In this document: positions 34,449-42,254 of the stretch, piece by piece | Position numbering within the stretch: the first letter of the stretch is position 1 | Layout: the number at the start of each line of letters is the position of its first letter | Assembly: GCA_030348385.1 (NCBI GenBank) | Contig: JAUCFP010000006.1 | Span: 1,302,001 to 1,366,000 of the forward strand | DNA length: 64,000 nt | Direction of reading: 5' to 3' | DNA from: Cytobacillus sp. NJ13 | GTDB taxonomy: Bacteria > Bacillota > Bacilli > Bacillales > Cytobacillaceae | Made by a program: the position numbers and the translations under genes | The notes under the pieces: model-generated | What the model saw: only the letters and a program-made list of their open reading frames with translations | Database searches by the model: none | Told to the model about the DNA's origin: nothing

Positions 34449-34599
34449 AAAATATTCAAAGACATGTCTATCAATTATGTACTTTAAATATAGACTCCCT
34501 TTCTCACTCAAAAAGAAAGAGCATGGAGAAATCCTTTCCGGCAAGAACTTTATAAATAAAAAAAAGCTGGGTTACTGATTATAATTGTTTTTTCACCCT

Positions 34600-34762
34600 G
34601 TTGTTTGGAGCGGGAAGCAATCGATCCCTGAAAATGCTTTCGCTCGTGAGGTGCTCATTTGTGAAGCTTATTCAATGTCCTGAGTGCGGATTAATAGGTA
34701 ACTATCAAGCGCAAAGCGACGGGGAACGCCGGACCCTCTCTTAAGCTTGAAGCCATGAGCAT
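34600..34762. other. GC-richer, base-paired intergenic segment of unknown nature
   Basis: The 462-bp gap 34385-34846 holds two terminators and this segment. CTCAT and AAGCTTA (within 34655-34671) can pair with TAAGCTT and ATGAG (34742-34760), closing a domain of about 105 nt. A 27-codon frame (GTG 34661, TAA 34744, preceded by GAGGTG) encodes a CPEC motif but is doubtful. TTGTTTGGAGCGGGAAG at the left resembles the edge of a Bacillaceae intergenic repeat. No known riboswitch is recognised. Confidence 0.35.
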
Positions 34763-34797
34763 AATTCAACAGTAAATATACAAACCCTACAATAAAT

Positions 34798-34826
34798 AGA
34801 ATCCCAGATTCAAAAACTGGGATTCT
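34798..34826 (-). terminator. Intrinsic terminator of the GntR-fumarase-dehydrogenase operon
   Basis: 10-bp arms AGAATCCCAG (34798-34807) and CTGGGATTCT (34817-34826); T-rich sequence follows on either strand. Confidence 0.65.
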
Positions 34827-34846
34827 TTTATTACGATATTTAAGAT

Positions 34847-35914
34847 TTAAACTGAAACCGCCTTTTTAAGCCGTCTGCATATCTCGTCTCCAACCTCTTC
34901 TGTTGAAGAAGTTCCTCCAATATCAGGAGTCTTAATACCATCATTTGTGACGTCCTCTATAATATCAAGCAGCTTACTGCCCAATTCCTCTTCACCGAAG
35001 TGATCCAGCATCATTTTAGCAGTCCAGATTTGGCCAATTGGATTAGCTATTCCTTTTCCTACAATATCAGGAGCAGATCCATGAACCGGCTCAAACATGG
35101 ATGGATACTTTCCATTAATATTGATATTTGCTGCAGGAGCAATCCCAATGCTTCCCATAATTGCGCCACCAATGTCGGTTAAAATATCGCCAAATAGATT
35201 GCTTGCTACAATGACATCAAAAATTTGGGGACGTGATACAAAAAATGCGGCAAGTGCATCAATATGGTAGGAAGCCGTCTGCACATCCTGATATTCTTTC
35301 TTGACATCATTAAAGACTTCATCCCAGAACGGCATAGAATGGAAAATGCCATTCGACTTGGTAGCTGATGTCACATGCCCCCTTCTTTTCTTTGCCAGTT
35401 CAAACGCATACTGCATTGCTCTTTCTGTCCCTTTTCTGGTAAAAACAGCATTCTGGATGGCGAGTTGATCCTCACCTTTGTGAATTCTTCCTCCTACTTC
35501 ACTATACTCCCCTTCACTATTTTCCCTTACCACTATTAGATCAAAATCATTTGGATTAACCAGAGGGGATTTAAGGCCTTTAAAATATTTTGCAGGGCGA
35601 ATATTAATGGATTGTTCAAATTCCCTTCTGATTTTAATTAACAGGCCCCACAAGGCAATGTGATCTGGCAATAAAGCTGGGTTTCCGATGGCACCAAGAA
35701 AAATAGAATCGAAGTTTTCTAATGTTTTTAATCCATCATCAGGCATCATCTTACCATGTTCCACATAATAATCACTGCTCCATGGAAAGGATTTAAAATC
35801 AAATTTAATTCCGCCATGCACTTCCGCTACAGTTTCTAACACTTTTAAAGATACAGGAACTACTTCCTTTCCGATTCCATCTCCAGGTATTACAGCAATT
35901 TCATATTTTTTCAT
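34847..35914 (-). CDS. Tartrate/D-malate dehydrogenase-type isocitrate/isopropylmalate dehydrogenase family enzyme
   Basis: 355 aa. IAVIPGDGIGKEVVPVSLKVLE is the family start. WGLLIKIRREFEQSINIRPAKYF, VVRENSEGEYSEVGGRIHKGEDQ, NLFGDILTDIGGAIMGSIGIAPAANIN and EPVHGSAPDI give the substrate Arg residues, catalytic Tyr, Lys and metal-binding Asp. The WGLL and IRREF segments point to the tartrate dehydrogenase/D-malate dehydrogenase (YcsA/DmlA/TtuC) branch. It oxidatively decarboxylates D-malate or oxidises tartrate with NAD. It is the last gene of an operon with class I fumarase/tartrate dehydratase-like subunits. Confidence 0.88.
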   Translation of the reverse strand: MKKYEIAVIPGDGIGKEVVPVSLKVLETVAEVHGGIKFDFKSFPWSSDYYVEHGKMMPDDGLKTLENFDSIFLGAIGNPALLPDHIALWGLLIKIRREFEQSINIRPAKYFKGLKSPLVNPNDFDLIVVRENSEGEYSEVGGRIHKGEDQLAIQNAVFTRKGTERAMQYAFELAKKRRGHVTSATKSNGIFHSMPFWDEVFNDVKKEYQDVQTASYHIDALAAFFVSRPQIFDVIVASNLFGDILTDIGGAIMGSIGIAPAANININGKYPSMFEPVHGSAPDIVGKGIANPIGQIWTAKMMLDHFGEEELGSKLLDIIEDVTNDGIKTPDIGGTSSTEEVGDEICRRLKKAVSV

Positions 35915-35916
35915 TT

Positions 35917-36498
35917 TTAAACAGCTCCTTTATTTGTTTTTTGATGATAATTTTCATATTTTGCAATCTCCTGCTGATATAAATCGTCTCCGTTTGAATC
36001 GTAAGCAACCAGCAAAGGAAAATCCTGAACTTCTAATCTTCTAATTGCTTCAGGCCCTAAGTCTTCATATGCAACCACCTGGACAGCTTTTACTCTCCTG
36101 CTTAGAATGGTTGACAATCCACCAATCGCTGCAAAAGAAACTGCGCCATGTTTCTTGCAGGAATCCTTCACCATATCTCTCCTTGGTCCTTTGCCAATCG
36201 TTCCGACAACGCCATATTCGTACATTGCGGGTGCGTATGGATCCATCCTAAATGCAGTGGTAGGTGCCACAGGTCCTATTACCTGACCAGGCTTTGGAGG
36301 ACATGGACCTGCATAAAAGATGACTTCCCCTTTTAGTTCCACTGGCAAAGGCTTATTATTTTCAAGCAGCTCTACCATTCTTTTATGCGCAGCGTCTCTG
36401 GCCATGAAAATCGTTCCTGTCAGCAGTACAGTATCGCCGATTTTTAATTTTTTTATATCTTCCTTGGTTATAGGTGTTTGCAGCCTGTATTCCGGCAA
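35917..36498 (-). CDS. Class I fumarase/L-tartrate dehydratase family, beta subunit (second copy)
   Basis: 193 aa, starting at TTG 36498 (AGGAGG upstream). LTGTIFMARDAAHKRM, YAGPCPPKPGQVIGPVAPTTAFRMD and HGAVSFAAIGGLSTIL are the beta-subunit motifs. It pairs with the alpha subunit 22 bp upstream and lies 2 bp from the dehydrogenase gene. It differs much from the copy at 15351, so the two complexes probably use different acids. Substrate may be tartrate, mesaconate or fumarate. Confidence 0.88.
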   Translation of the reverse strand: MPEYRLQTPITKEDIKKLKIGDTVLLTGTIFMARDAAHKRMVELLENNKPLPVELKGEVIFYAGPCPPKPGQVIGPVAPTTAFRMDPYAPAMYEYGVVGTIGKGPRRDMVKDSCKKHGAVSFAAIGGLSTILSRRVKAVQVVAYEDLGPEAIRRLEVQDFPLLVAYDSNGDDLYQQEIAKYENYHQKTNKGAV

Positions 36499-36520
36499 TC
36501 GAATCCCTCCTAGATTTCAT

Positions 36521-37363
36521 TTAAATAACGATTGTTTTCTTTCTTGCAGCATGGCACTGAATATTAACTGCCACAGGCAAGGCTGTAATATGGCATGCGA
36601 ATGTTTCGATAGGAACCCATAATGCTGTGCTCGTCCCGCCAAGTCCCTGAGGTCCAATCCCTGTATCATTAATGGCTTCCAGTAATTCCTTTTCAAGCTC
36701 TGCAATATGAGGGTCAGGATGGTGAACACCAATTTCTCTTAATACAGCATGTTTCGCAAGAGATGTTACTTTATCAAAACTGCCGCCAATCCCCACTCCT
36801 ACCACAACGGGCGGGCATGCCTTCCCTCCAGCATCTTTGATTGTCTGAAGGACAAAATTCTTAACACCTTCTACACCTTCTCCTGGAAGCAGAAATTTCA
36901 TGGCACTCATATTCTCACTGCCGCCGCCCTTTGGCAGGACAGTAATCTTAATTTGATCCCCAGGCACAATTTCGGTATGTACGACTGCTGGGGTATTATC
37001 TCCTGTGTTTACACGAAGCAAAGGATCTCCTACAACAGATTTGCGCAAATACCCTTCCCTGTATCCAGTCCGAACTCCTTCTTGAATGCAATCTAAGTAA
37101 TTTCCGCCTATAATATGCACATCTTGCCCGATCTCAACAAAAACAACAGCCATTCCCGTATCATGACAATAAGGCATATGATTGGTTTTAGCTTCCTCTG
37201 CATTCTCCATCAGCTGCTGAAGAATGGACTTCCCGATAGGTGAAGCCTCTGTTTTTTCAGCTCGTTTAAACCCTGCCAAAACATCCTCGGGTAAATAGTA
37301 GCATGCTTCCCAGCAAAGCTTGGCAACGCTTTCAGTTAAAACCTCAGCATCTACAATCCTCAT
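36521..37363 (-). CDS. Class I fumarase/L-tartrate dehydratase family, alpha subunit (second copy)
   Basis: 280 aa. Cluster cysteines are seen in HMPYCHDTG, GGKACPPVVVGVG and FACHITALPVAVNIQCHAARK; PKGGGSENMSAMKF and GIGPQGLGGTSTALWV are family motifs. It starts within the stop of the GntR gene (ATGA). Compared with the first copy, MCQDTG is replaced by YCHDTG and ALDVKIE by ALWVPIE near the substrate end, which may alter specificity. Together with the downstream dehydrogenase it suggests use of a hydroxylated C4 acid such as tartrate or D-malate. Confidence 0.88.
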   Translation of the reverse strand: MRIVDAEVLTESVAKLCWEACYYLPEDVLAGFKRAEKTEASPIGKSILQQLMENAEEAKTNHMPYCHDTGMAVVFVEIGQDVHIIGGNYLDCIQEGVRTGYREGYLRKSVVGDPLLRVNTGDNTPAVVHTEIVPGDQIKITVLPKGGGSENMSAMKFLLPGEGVEGVKNFVLQTIKDAGGKACPPVVVGVGIGGSFDKVTSLAKHAVLREIGVHHPDPHIAELEKELLEAINDTGIGPQGLGGTSTALWVPIETFACHITALPVAVNIQCHAARKKTIVI

Positions 37364-38034
37364 TTAATCTCCTCTTTTCCCTCAATAAGATATATCAGTT
37401 TTTTTAAATCCTCCTGGGTATGTTCCATTAAACATTGTGCTGCTTTTTCTGGATTTCTTTCACTGATCGCTTTAAAGATTTCCTTGTGGCCTTTTAAAAT
37501 GATTGGTCCTCGCTCATCACCCTCAATATTTAAAAGCCTGTAATAATAAATTAATGAATGAAGATCATCCACTAGTTTTTTTAACCTTTCATTTTCACTT
37601 ATTAAAATGATTTTCTCATGAAACTTTGTGTTCCACTTTACGATTTCTTCCTTATCATTTTTTTTGATTGCCGCTTCTGTTCCAGCTATGATACTTTCCA
37701 GTTCTGCTATTTGCGCCACTGTTGCCCGCTCTGCTGCCAGAGCCACAGCAGCCGATTCCAGTGCAATCCTGCAGCCATAGATATCTCTAACATCTTTCAA
37801 TGTTGGCTTATATACCGTGATCTGAGATTTTTCATCCATACACAGAAGGCCCTCATTAATTAAAGTCCGGATCGCTTCTCTAACAGGGCTGCGGCTGATA
37901 GAGAATTGCTTGGCAAGCTGTGCTTCAAATAATCGGTCTCCTGGTCTATATTCTCCGTGCCAAATTCGCTCTTTAATTTCTTGCTGAATTTGCAGATAAA
38001 ACGGAAGTGCCTTCTCAAGAGGTTTCTGGCTCAC
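37360..38034 (-). CDS. GntR family regulator, FCD domain
   Basis: 224 aa from GTG 38034 (AAAGGAGGGAAATT upstream). Winged helix LAKQFSISRSPVREAIRTLINEGLLCM, then an FCD domain with DVRDIYGCRIALESAAVALAAERA, KFHEKIILISENE and GHKEIFKAISER. It is the first gene of its operon and overlaps the fumarase alpha gene by 4 bp, so it should control itself and the three enzymes. The TGTCGACA palindrome 30 bp upstream is a likely binding site. It is less like the two other FCD regulators of the island. Confidence 0.9.
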   Translation of the reverse strand: MSQKPLEKALPFYLQIQQEIKERIWHGEYRPGDRLFEAQLAKQFSISRSPVREAIRTLINEGLLCMDEKSQITVYKPTLKDVRDIYGCRIALESAAVALAAERATVAQIAELESIIAGTEAAIKKNDKEEIVKWNTKFHEKIILISENERLKKLVDDLHSLIYYYRLLNIEGDERGPIILKGHKEIFKAISERNPEKAAQCLMEHTQEDLKKLIYLIEGKEEIK

Positions 38035-38063
38035 AATTTCCCTCCTTTCACTTTCCTGTCGGC

Positions 38064-38071
38064 TGTCGACA
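38064..38071. promoter_or_regulatory. TGTCGACA palindrome, candidate GntR operator
   Basis: 8-bp palindrome with a second half copy (TGTCG) just to the left. The same core lies in the 16-bp palindrome at 8253-8268. Confidence 0.45.
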
Positions 38072-38125
38072 CAATAAATTTTATAATAGTGTTAATTATC
38101 TAAAAATTAAATAATTTAATAATGC

Positions 38126-38159
38126 AACACCATTCCTTAAGACTTATTAGAATGGTGTT
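38126..38159 (-). terminator. Hairpin after the PcaC-like gene
   Basis: 10-bp arms AACACCATTC (38126-38135) and GAATGGTGTT (38150-38159). The T-content afterwards is low, so termination is only probable. Confidence 0.45.
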
Positions 38160-38190
38160 ACATAACTGGAAGTAATGATAAGTCAGACTA

Positions 38191-38571
38191 TTATTCTTCT
38201 ATTCCCATTTCCTTAAAAATTTCTTGGGCAGTCTTAAAGCTATCCAAGGATGCCGGTACTCCGCAATAAATGGCAGTCTGTAAAAAGATCTCCTGAATTT
38301 CTTCCTTTGTAACTCCATTATTTATTGCACCGCGCAGATGAAGTTTTAATTCATGCGGTCGGTTTAGTGCAGTCAGCATAGCTAAATTAATCATGCTTCT
38401 CGTCTTTTTAGGAAGTCCTTCTCTAGTCCAAATTTCTCCCCAGCAATATTCCGTAACTAATTCCTGAAGAGGCTTGGTAAAACTGGTAGCGTTTTTAATG
38501 GAGCTATCAACGTATTCAGCCCCTAAAACTTCACGCCTTACTTGTAATCCGTCATCAAATTTTACACTCAT
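38191..38571 (-). CDS. Carboxymuconolactone decarboxylase family protein (PcaC-like)
   Basis: 126 aa. It reads like PcaC throughout: REVLGAEYVDSSIKNATSFTKPLQELVTEYCWGEIWTR, MINLAMLTALNRPHELKLHLRGAINNGVTKEEIQEIFLQTAIYCGVPA. PcaC decarboxylates 4-carboxymuconolactone in protocatechuate breakdown, but no other pca genes are near. The gene overlaps a thioesterase gene by 4 bp, and the pair is driven by a promoter with the same operator as the dicarboxylate genes. It may therefore decarboxylate another lactone or beta-keto acid of that pathway. Confidence 0.85.
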   Translation of the reverse strand: MSVKFDDGLQVRREVLGAEYVDSSIKNATSFTKPLQELVTEYCWGEIWTREGLPKKTRSMINLAMLTALNRPHELKLHLRGAINNGVTKEEIQEIFLQTAIYCGVPASLDSFKTAQEIFKEMGIEE

Positions 38572-39044
38572 TTTAAATCCCCCTCCTTATGTTTTAAAAA
38601 AAATGTTCCCAATGCGATTGCCACTGCCTGCCCTTTTTCATCCAGAATTTTGCACTCTGAAACAACAGTACTTCGGCCAAGATGAACAATTGCAGGTTTG
38701 GCATACAACTTTTTTCCTTTGCCAGGCCTGATATAATTCATTTTCAATTCCAAGGTGTAGACTTCGGAATCTTGTGGTATCTGGGTCATTATGTGGAATC
38801 CAATAGCTACATCTGCCAATGTATAGAGAGCTCCTCCTTGGGCGACATCATATGTATTGGCATTCTGCATGCCCAATTCCATGCTCATTTCTCCATTTTC
38901 TTCAAAACCGATCCCTAAAAGCCTCCCTGTATAATGCAGTTCCTTTTTTGACCCTTTAAGTGCCCTTATAACATGAAAGACCTGATCTAATTCTTCGCTT
39001 GAGAAATTCTCAAGTTTTTTTAAAATATCACTGGCAGTTGTCAC
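38568..39044 (-). CDS. PaaI-type hotdog thioesterase
   Basis: 158 aa from GTG 39044. It has the hotdog helix NANTYDVAQGGALYTLADVAIGFHIM, with Asn/Asp and Gly-Gly as in PaaI/YdiI thioesterases, then LELKMNYIRPGKGKKLYAKPAIVHLGRS. It would hydrolyse an acyl-CoA to the acid and CoA. Its promoter carries the GGATACTGGATCC operator, so it belongs to the regulon. It could release stalled CoA esters made by the acid-CoA ligase. Confidence 0.85.
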   Translation of the reverse strand: MTTASDILKKLENFSSEELDQVFHVIRALKGSKKELHYTGRLLGIGFEENGEMSMELGMQNANTYDVAQGGALYTLADVAIGFHIMTQIPQDSEVYTLELKMNYIRPGKGKKLYAKPAIVHLGRSTVVSECKILDEKGQAVAIALGTFFLKHKEGDLK

Positions 39045-39095
39045 GTTATAATCCTAAACCTCCTCTCTTAAGATAAATTTAGCTTATCTAATATT

Positions 39096-39124
39096 AGGAT
39101 ACTGGATCCAACATAAAACGTCTA
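39096..39124 (-). promoter_or_regulatory. Promoter with operator motif for the thioesterase/PcaC pair
   Basis: Minus strand TAGACG (39119-39124), 17-bp spacer, TATCCT (39096-39101), with GGATACTGGATCC (39097-39109) over the -10. Layout and the upstream AGAAAAGTATAGAC match the promoter at 25773-25801. Confidence 0.65.
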
Positions 39125-39178
39125 TACTTTTCTGAATTTTTTAAATTTAAACATAGTTTTTAATTATTTAATTCCTAC

Positions 39179-39208
39179 TTGACTAATCGGATAAATATGA
39201 ATTAAAAT
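39179..39208 (+). promoter_or_regulatory. SigmaA promoter of the 60-aa gene
   Basis: TTGACT (39179-39184), 18-bp spacer, TAAAAT (39203-39208). Confidence 0.65.
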
Positions 39209-39236
39209 AAAACTAACAAAAGGGAGGGTTCATTAC

Positions 39237-39419
39237 ATGCCATTAAACAGAGAAACGTTAATCAGCAAATTATTATCTCTATCAAAATTCCAGCATAATC
39301 ATAGCTTGTTTAATTTAAGTGATCGAAAGCTGGAAGCTCTGTATCTGGATCATATTCTTTTTTCACCTCACCCTCACAGCGGACATCAATCAATCAAATT
39401 AGTTGGAAAAAATAGATAA
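39237..39419 (+). CDS. Small protein (60 aa), possibly Fur-regulated basic protein-like
   Basis: A complete small gene: promoter upstream, AGGGAGGG nine bases before ATG 39237, and a strong terminator 5 bp after the stop. The sequence is basic and His-rich (FQHNHSLFNLSDRKLEALYLDHILFSPHPHSGHQ). The pattern LISKLL ... LSDRKLEALYLD recalls the small Fur-regulated basic proteins of Bacillus (FbpA type), but this is a weak resemblance. It is separate from the neighbouring catabolic genes. Confidence 0.6.
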   Translation: MPLNRETLISKLLSLSKFQHNHSLFNLSDRKLEALYLDHILFSPHPHSGHQSIKLVGKNR

Positions 39420-39423
39420 TAAG

Positions 39424-39462
39424 AAAGCCTGCAATGCTCAGAAAGCATTGCAGGCTTTTTCA
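39424..39462 (+). terminator. Intrinsic terminator of the 60-aa gene
   Basis: 15-bp arms (39424-39438 and 39444-39458) with a 5-nt loop and T-rich end. Confidence 0.85.
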
Positions 39463-39475
39463 TTTATAACTATAT

Positions 39476-39505
39476 AAAAAAGAGGGAATCCTAAGATTCC
39501 CCCTC
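39476..39505 (-). terminator. Intrinsic terminator of the MFS efflux gene
   Basis: GAGGGAATC (39482-39490) pairs with GATTCCCCCTC (39495-39505) with a small bulge; a T-run follows on the minus strand. Confidence 0.75.
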
Positions 39506-39511
39506 CAGTAA

Positions 39512-41053
39512 TTAACTTTTTGCCAATTTAGGCACCATATTCTCCTGCTTTGGCTCTTCGACCGCGTCTTCCATTGGTGTTGCGCGTTTAATGAAGAAGG
39601 CCAGAACCAGTGCAGCTGCAGCGATAAAGGTTGCTACGAAGAAAGCGTCGTTGATACCCTCAAGCATGGCTTTCATTAATACTTGCTGCTGCATTTCCGC
39701 CACAGCGGCTTCAGTCATCTGGCCGCCATTAGCCATAGCCCCGCCTTTCATCGCTTCTTTCGCGATTTCCGCAGCATGTGTTTCCGTTCTTGTTGACATA
39801 ACTGTTACCAATAAAGCTGTACCAATGGCACCTGCCACCTGGTTCAGCGTGTTGTTCATTGCTGTTCCATGAGGATATAGTCTTCTTGGCAGCTGGTTCA
39901 AGCCATTCGTAGAAACAGGCATCATGACCATGGACATCCCGAACATCCTGATTGAGTTCAGAATAATCAGCTGTGTATACGTTGTTTCCAGAGTCAGCCT
40001 GCTGAATACATAAGTAGTTCCCACTGTAATGGCTAACCCAATGATCGCCAAGATCCGGCCGCCGATTTTATCGAACAGCTTTCCTGTTAAAGGCGACATC
40101 ACAGCCATAACGATTGCACCAGGGAGCATCATCAATCCTGCATCCAGCGGCGAGATTCCCCTTAATGTCTGTACGTAAATTGGAATCAGAATCATCCCTG
40201 AAAACAGCGCCATATTTACTGTCATGCTGATAGCTGATGACAAGGCAAACATCGGGTACTTATATACGTCAAAGTTAAGCATTGGACGATCAGATTTCGT
40301 TTGTTTTAGAATAAACCATACTAAACTGATGACTCCTACAGCAATTGTCAAATACACATGAGGGCTGTCCCAGCCTTTATTCCCTGCAGAACTGAATCCA
40401 TAAAGTATTCCGCCAAATCCTACACTAGAGAGGATAAGTGAAAACAGGTCCAGTCGAATATTCACTTTTTCCTTCTTGTCTTTCAGCATGACGGCGCCAA
40501 GCACTAGAATGACACCGGCAATCGGTGAAAGGAAATGGAATAACATTCTCCAATCATAATGTTCAATAATCCATCCGGAAAGAGTAGGCCCAATTGCTGG
40601 TGCGAACATTAAGATCAATCCAAATACACCCATTGCTGCCCCGCGTTTTTCCACAGGGAAGCTGATCAGCATAACATTCATTAATAAGGGCATCATGATT
40701 GCCGATCCTGATGCCTGCAGCATTCTGCCTGCAAGCAATACCGGGAATACATGAGCAACACCCGCTACAAGTGTACCGATTGTAAATAGTCCCATTGCCA
40801 CAATAAATAACCTGCGGACTGTATATTTTTCAATTAAAAAGGCAGTAGCCGGGATCAAAATACCATTGACCAGCATAAAGCCTGTAGTCAGCCACTGCAC
40901 TGTTGCCGGTTCAATTTCTAAATCTGCCATAATAGATGGCAAGGCAATATTTAGTAATGTATTATTCAAAAAGGCAATAAAGGCCCCAATCATTAAAACA
41001 GCCAGGATCCCATAGGGCGGTCGATCTGTTTTATTATTTATTGCTTGTTCCAT
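39512..41053 (-). CDS. MFS transporter, DHA2 (EmrB/QacA, LmrB-like) drug efflux
   Basis: 513 aa with 14 hydrophobic helices. Family motifs: LNNTLLNIALPSIMADL (motif D1-like), WLTTGFMLVNGILIPATAFL, GRMLQASGSAIMMPLLMNV and the helix-5 antiporter motif MFAPAIGPTLSGWII. It expels toxic organic compounds in exchange for protons. It has a good sigmaA promoter and is divergent from a TetR gene, the usual regulator pairing. The closest Bacillus types are LmrB-like lincomycin/multidrug pumps; specificity cannot be read. Confidence 0.92.
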   Translation of the reverse strand: MEQAINNKTDRPPYGILAVLMIGAFIAFLNNTLLNIALPSIMADLEIEPATVQWLTTGFMLVNGILIPATAFLIEKYTVRRLFIVAMGLFTIGTLVAGVAHVFPVLLAGRMLQASGSAIMMPLLMNVMLISFPVEKRGAAMGVFGLILMFAPAIGPTLSGWIIEHYDWRMLFHFLSPIAGVILVLGAVMLKDKKEKVNIRLDLFSLILSSVGFGGILYGFSSAGNKGWDSPHVYLTIAVGVISLVWFILKQTKSDRPMLNFDVYKYPMFALSSAISMTVNMALFSGMILIPIYVQTLRGISPLDAGLMMLPGAIVMAVMSPLTGKLFDKIGGRILAIIGLAITVGTTYVFSRLTLETTYTQLIILNSIRMFGMSMVMMPVSTNGLNQLPRRLYPHGTAMNNTLNQVAGAIGTALLVTVMSTRTETHAAEIAKEAMKGGAMANGGQMTEAAVAEMQQQVLMKAMLEGINDAFFVATFIAAAALVLAFFIKRATPMEDAVEEPKQENMVPKLAKS

Positions 41054-41112
41054 TGCATTTTCCTCCTGTACTATCAGTTCATTCTTTTATACTTGCGTTA
41101 CACACAAACCAT

Positions 41113-41141
41113 ATAATATACCATGAGTACAATATTTGCAA
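41113..41141 (-). promoter_or_regulatory. SigmaA promoter of the MFS efflux gene
   Basis: Minus strand TTGCAA (41136-41141), 17-bp spacer, TATTAT (41113-41118). Confidence 0.65.
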
Positions 41142-41168
41142 CAAAAAAATCCTTGTTAAATAGAGGGT

Positions 41169-41197
41169 TTGTGAAAAATATTAGAATGATGTACTAT
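41169..41197 (+). promoter_or_regulatory. SigmaA promoter of the TetR gene
   Basis: TTGTGA (41169-41174), 17-bp spacer, TACTAT (41192-41197). The two divergent promoters are about 30 bp apart, so a TetR dimer between them could repress both. Confidence 0.55.
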
Positions 41198-41240
41198 TAG
41201 ATTATACACATAGTCCAAATAAAATGACAGGTGATAATAA

Positions 41241-42131
41241 ATGAATGACAGGAAACTGCATGTAATAAAAAAAGCACATCAATTATTCCTGGATAAAGGT
41301 TTTCAGGCTACCTCCATTCAGGATATTTTAGAATACAGCGGGATTTCTAAAGGAACTTTCTATAATTATTTTTCTTCAAAAAACGAGCTGCTTATGTCCA
41401 TTTTTAAAACATTGCATAAAAAAATGGAAGCTGAACGCAATAAGCTCCTTATTGGCCAGGATCCAAGCAGCATAGAAGTATTCACACAGCAGATAGAACT
41501 GCAAATGAATATGAATCGGACGAATAAATTGGTTGCCCTTTTTGAAGAAGTACTTGTTTCAAATGACCCTGAACTCAAACAGTTCATTAAGGAAGGCCAG
41601 CTTAGAATGGTGGATTGGATTTTCAACCGGTTTATTGAAATTTTTGGTGAAGACAAGAAACCCTATTTGCTGGACTGCGCTGTGATGTTCCTTGGAATCC
41701 TCCATCATAACGTAAAATACTATACAAAATTCTTTGAGTTCTCTTCTAGCATTAATCCTGTGGTCCGTTATAGTGTAGAAAGAATTAGGAAGGTCGTTGA
41801 AGAGGTTAGTTCTGCCGATGAATACCTGCTGAAGCCTGAACTGATTGAAAATAGATTTAAGGAGAAAGATCATAGAAATGTGCATATTCTTTGCAAATCC
41901 CTTTTGACTTTAAAAAAGTCTATACAGCAGGCAGATCAGAACGATTGCATGGATCTTCTGGACTTTATTCAGGAAGAAATGGTTCATTCGAAAAAGCCAA
42001 GAAAATTTCTTATTGATAGCGCACTGAATACTTTGCGCAGCTGCATTACTTTTTTTGATGCTAAAGAATTTGAGAATCTTGAAATTCTTGTTTCTGCCTG
42101 TTTTAAACAGCCGGAAGAAGAATCCGTATAA
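41241..42131 (+). CDS. TetR family regulator of the divergent MFS pump
   Basis: 296 aa, longer than the usual 190-220 aa. The N-terminal helix-turn-helix is ALFLDKGFQATSIQDILEYSGISKGTFYNYFSSKNELL-like (HQLFLDKGFQATSIQDIL, then SGISKGTFYNYFSSK). The C-terminal part is fully helical and extended by about 80 residues, which may form a second helical bundle. It is divergent from the efflux pump and most likely represses it until a drug binds. ATG 41241 follows AGGTGATAATAA. Confidence 0.9.
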   Translation: MNDRKLHVIKKAHQLFLDKGFQATSIQDILEYSGISKGTFYNYFSSKNELLMSIFKTLHKKMEAERNKLLIGQDPSSIEVFTQQIELQMNMNRTNKLVALFEEVLVSNDPELKQFIKEGQLRMVDWIFNRFIEIFGEDKKPYLLDCAVMFLGILHHNVKYYTKFFEFSSSINPVVRYSVERIRKVVEEVSSADEYLLKPELIENRFKEKDHRNVHILCKSLLTLKKSIQQADQNDCMDLLDFIQEEMVHSKKPRKFLIDSALNTLRSCITFFDAKEFENLEILVSACFKQPEEESV

Positions 42132-42140
42132 TTAACAATG

Positions 42141-42170
42141 CCTTCCTCATTTTTCAGGAAGGTTTTTTTT
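42141..42170 (+). terminator. Intrinsic terminator of the TetR gene
   Basis: CCTTCCT (42141-42147) pairs with AGGAAGG (42156-42162), followed by eight T. Confidence 0.85.
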
Positions 42171-42254
42171 AGCTATTCCCCGTTTATTTATTCATAATCC
42201 TTCCAAAAACGGTAACACTAACACATAATGCCAAAACAAACTGGTGATTTGTGT

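Noticed and set aside
34661..34744. 27-codon frame with a CPEC motif
   Set aside because: Very short, GTG start, inside a base-paired segment, and no conservation can be shown; kept only as a note.
34600..34762. Lysine or other known riboswitch because of GAGGTGC and GGGGAACGCC
   Set aside because: The remaining lysine-box elements are missing, and no gene follows in the right orientation within range.
38126..38159. Mobile element end based on the inverted repeat
   Set aside because: Single hairpin after a gene, no transposase and no target duplication; better read as a weak terminator.
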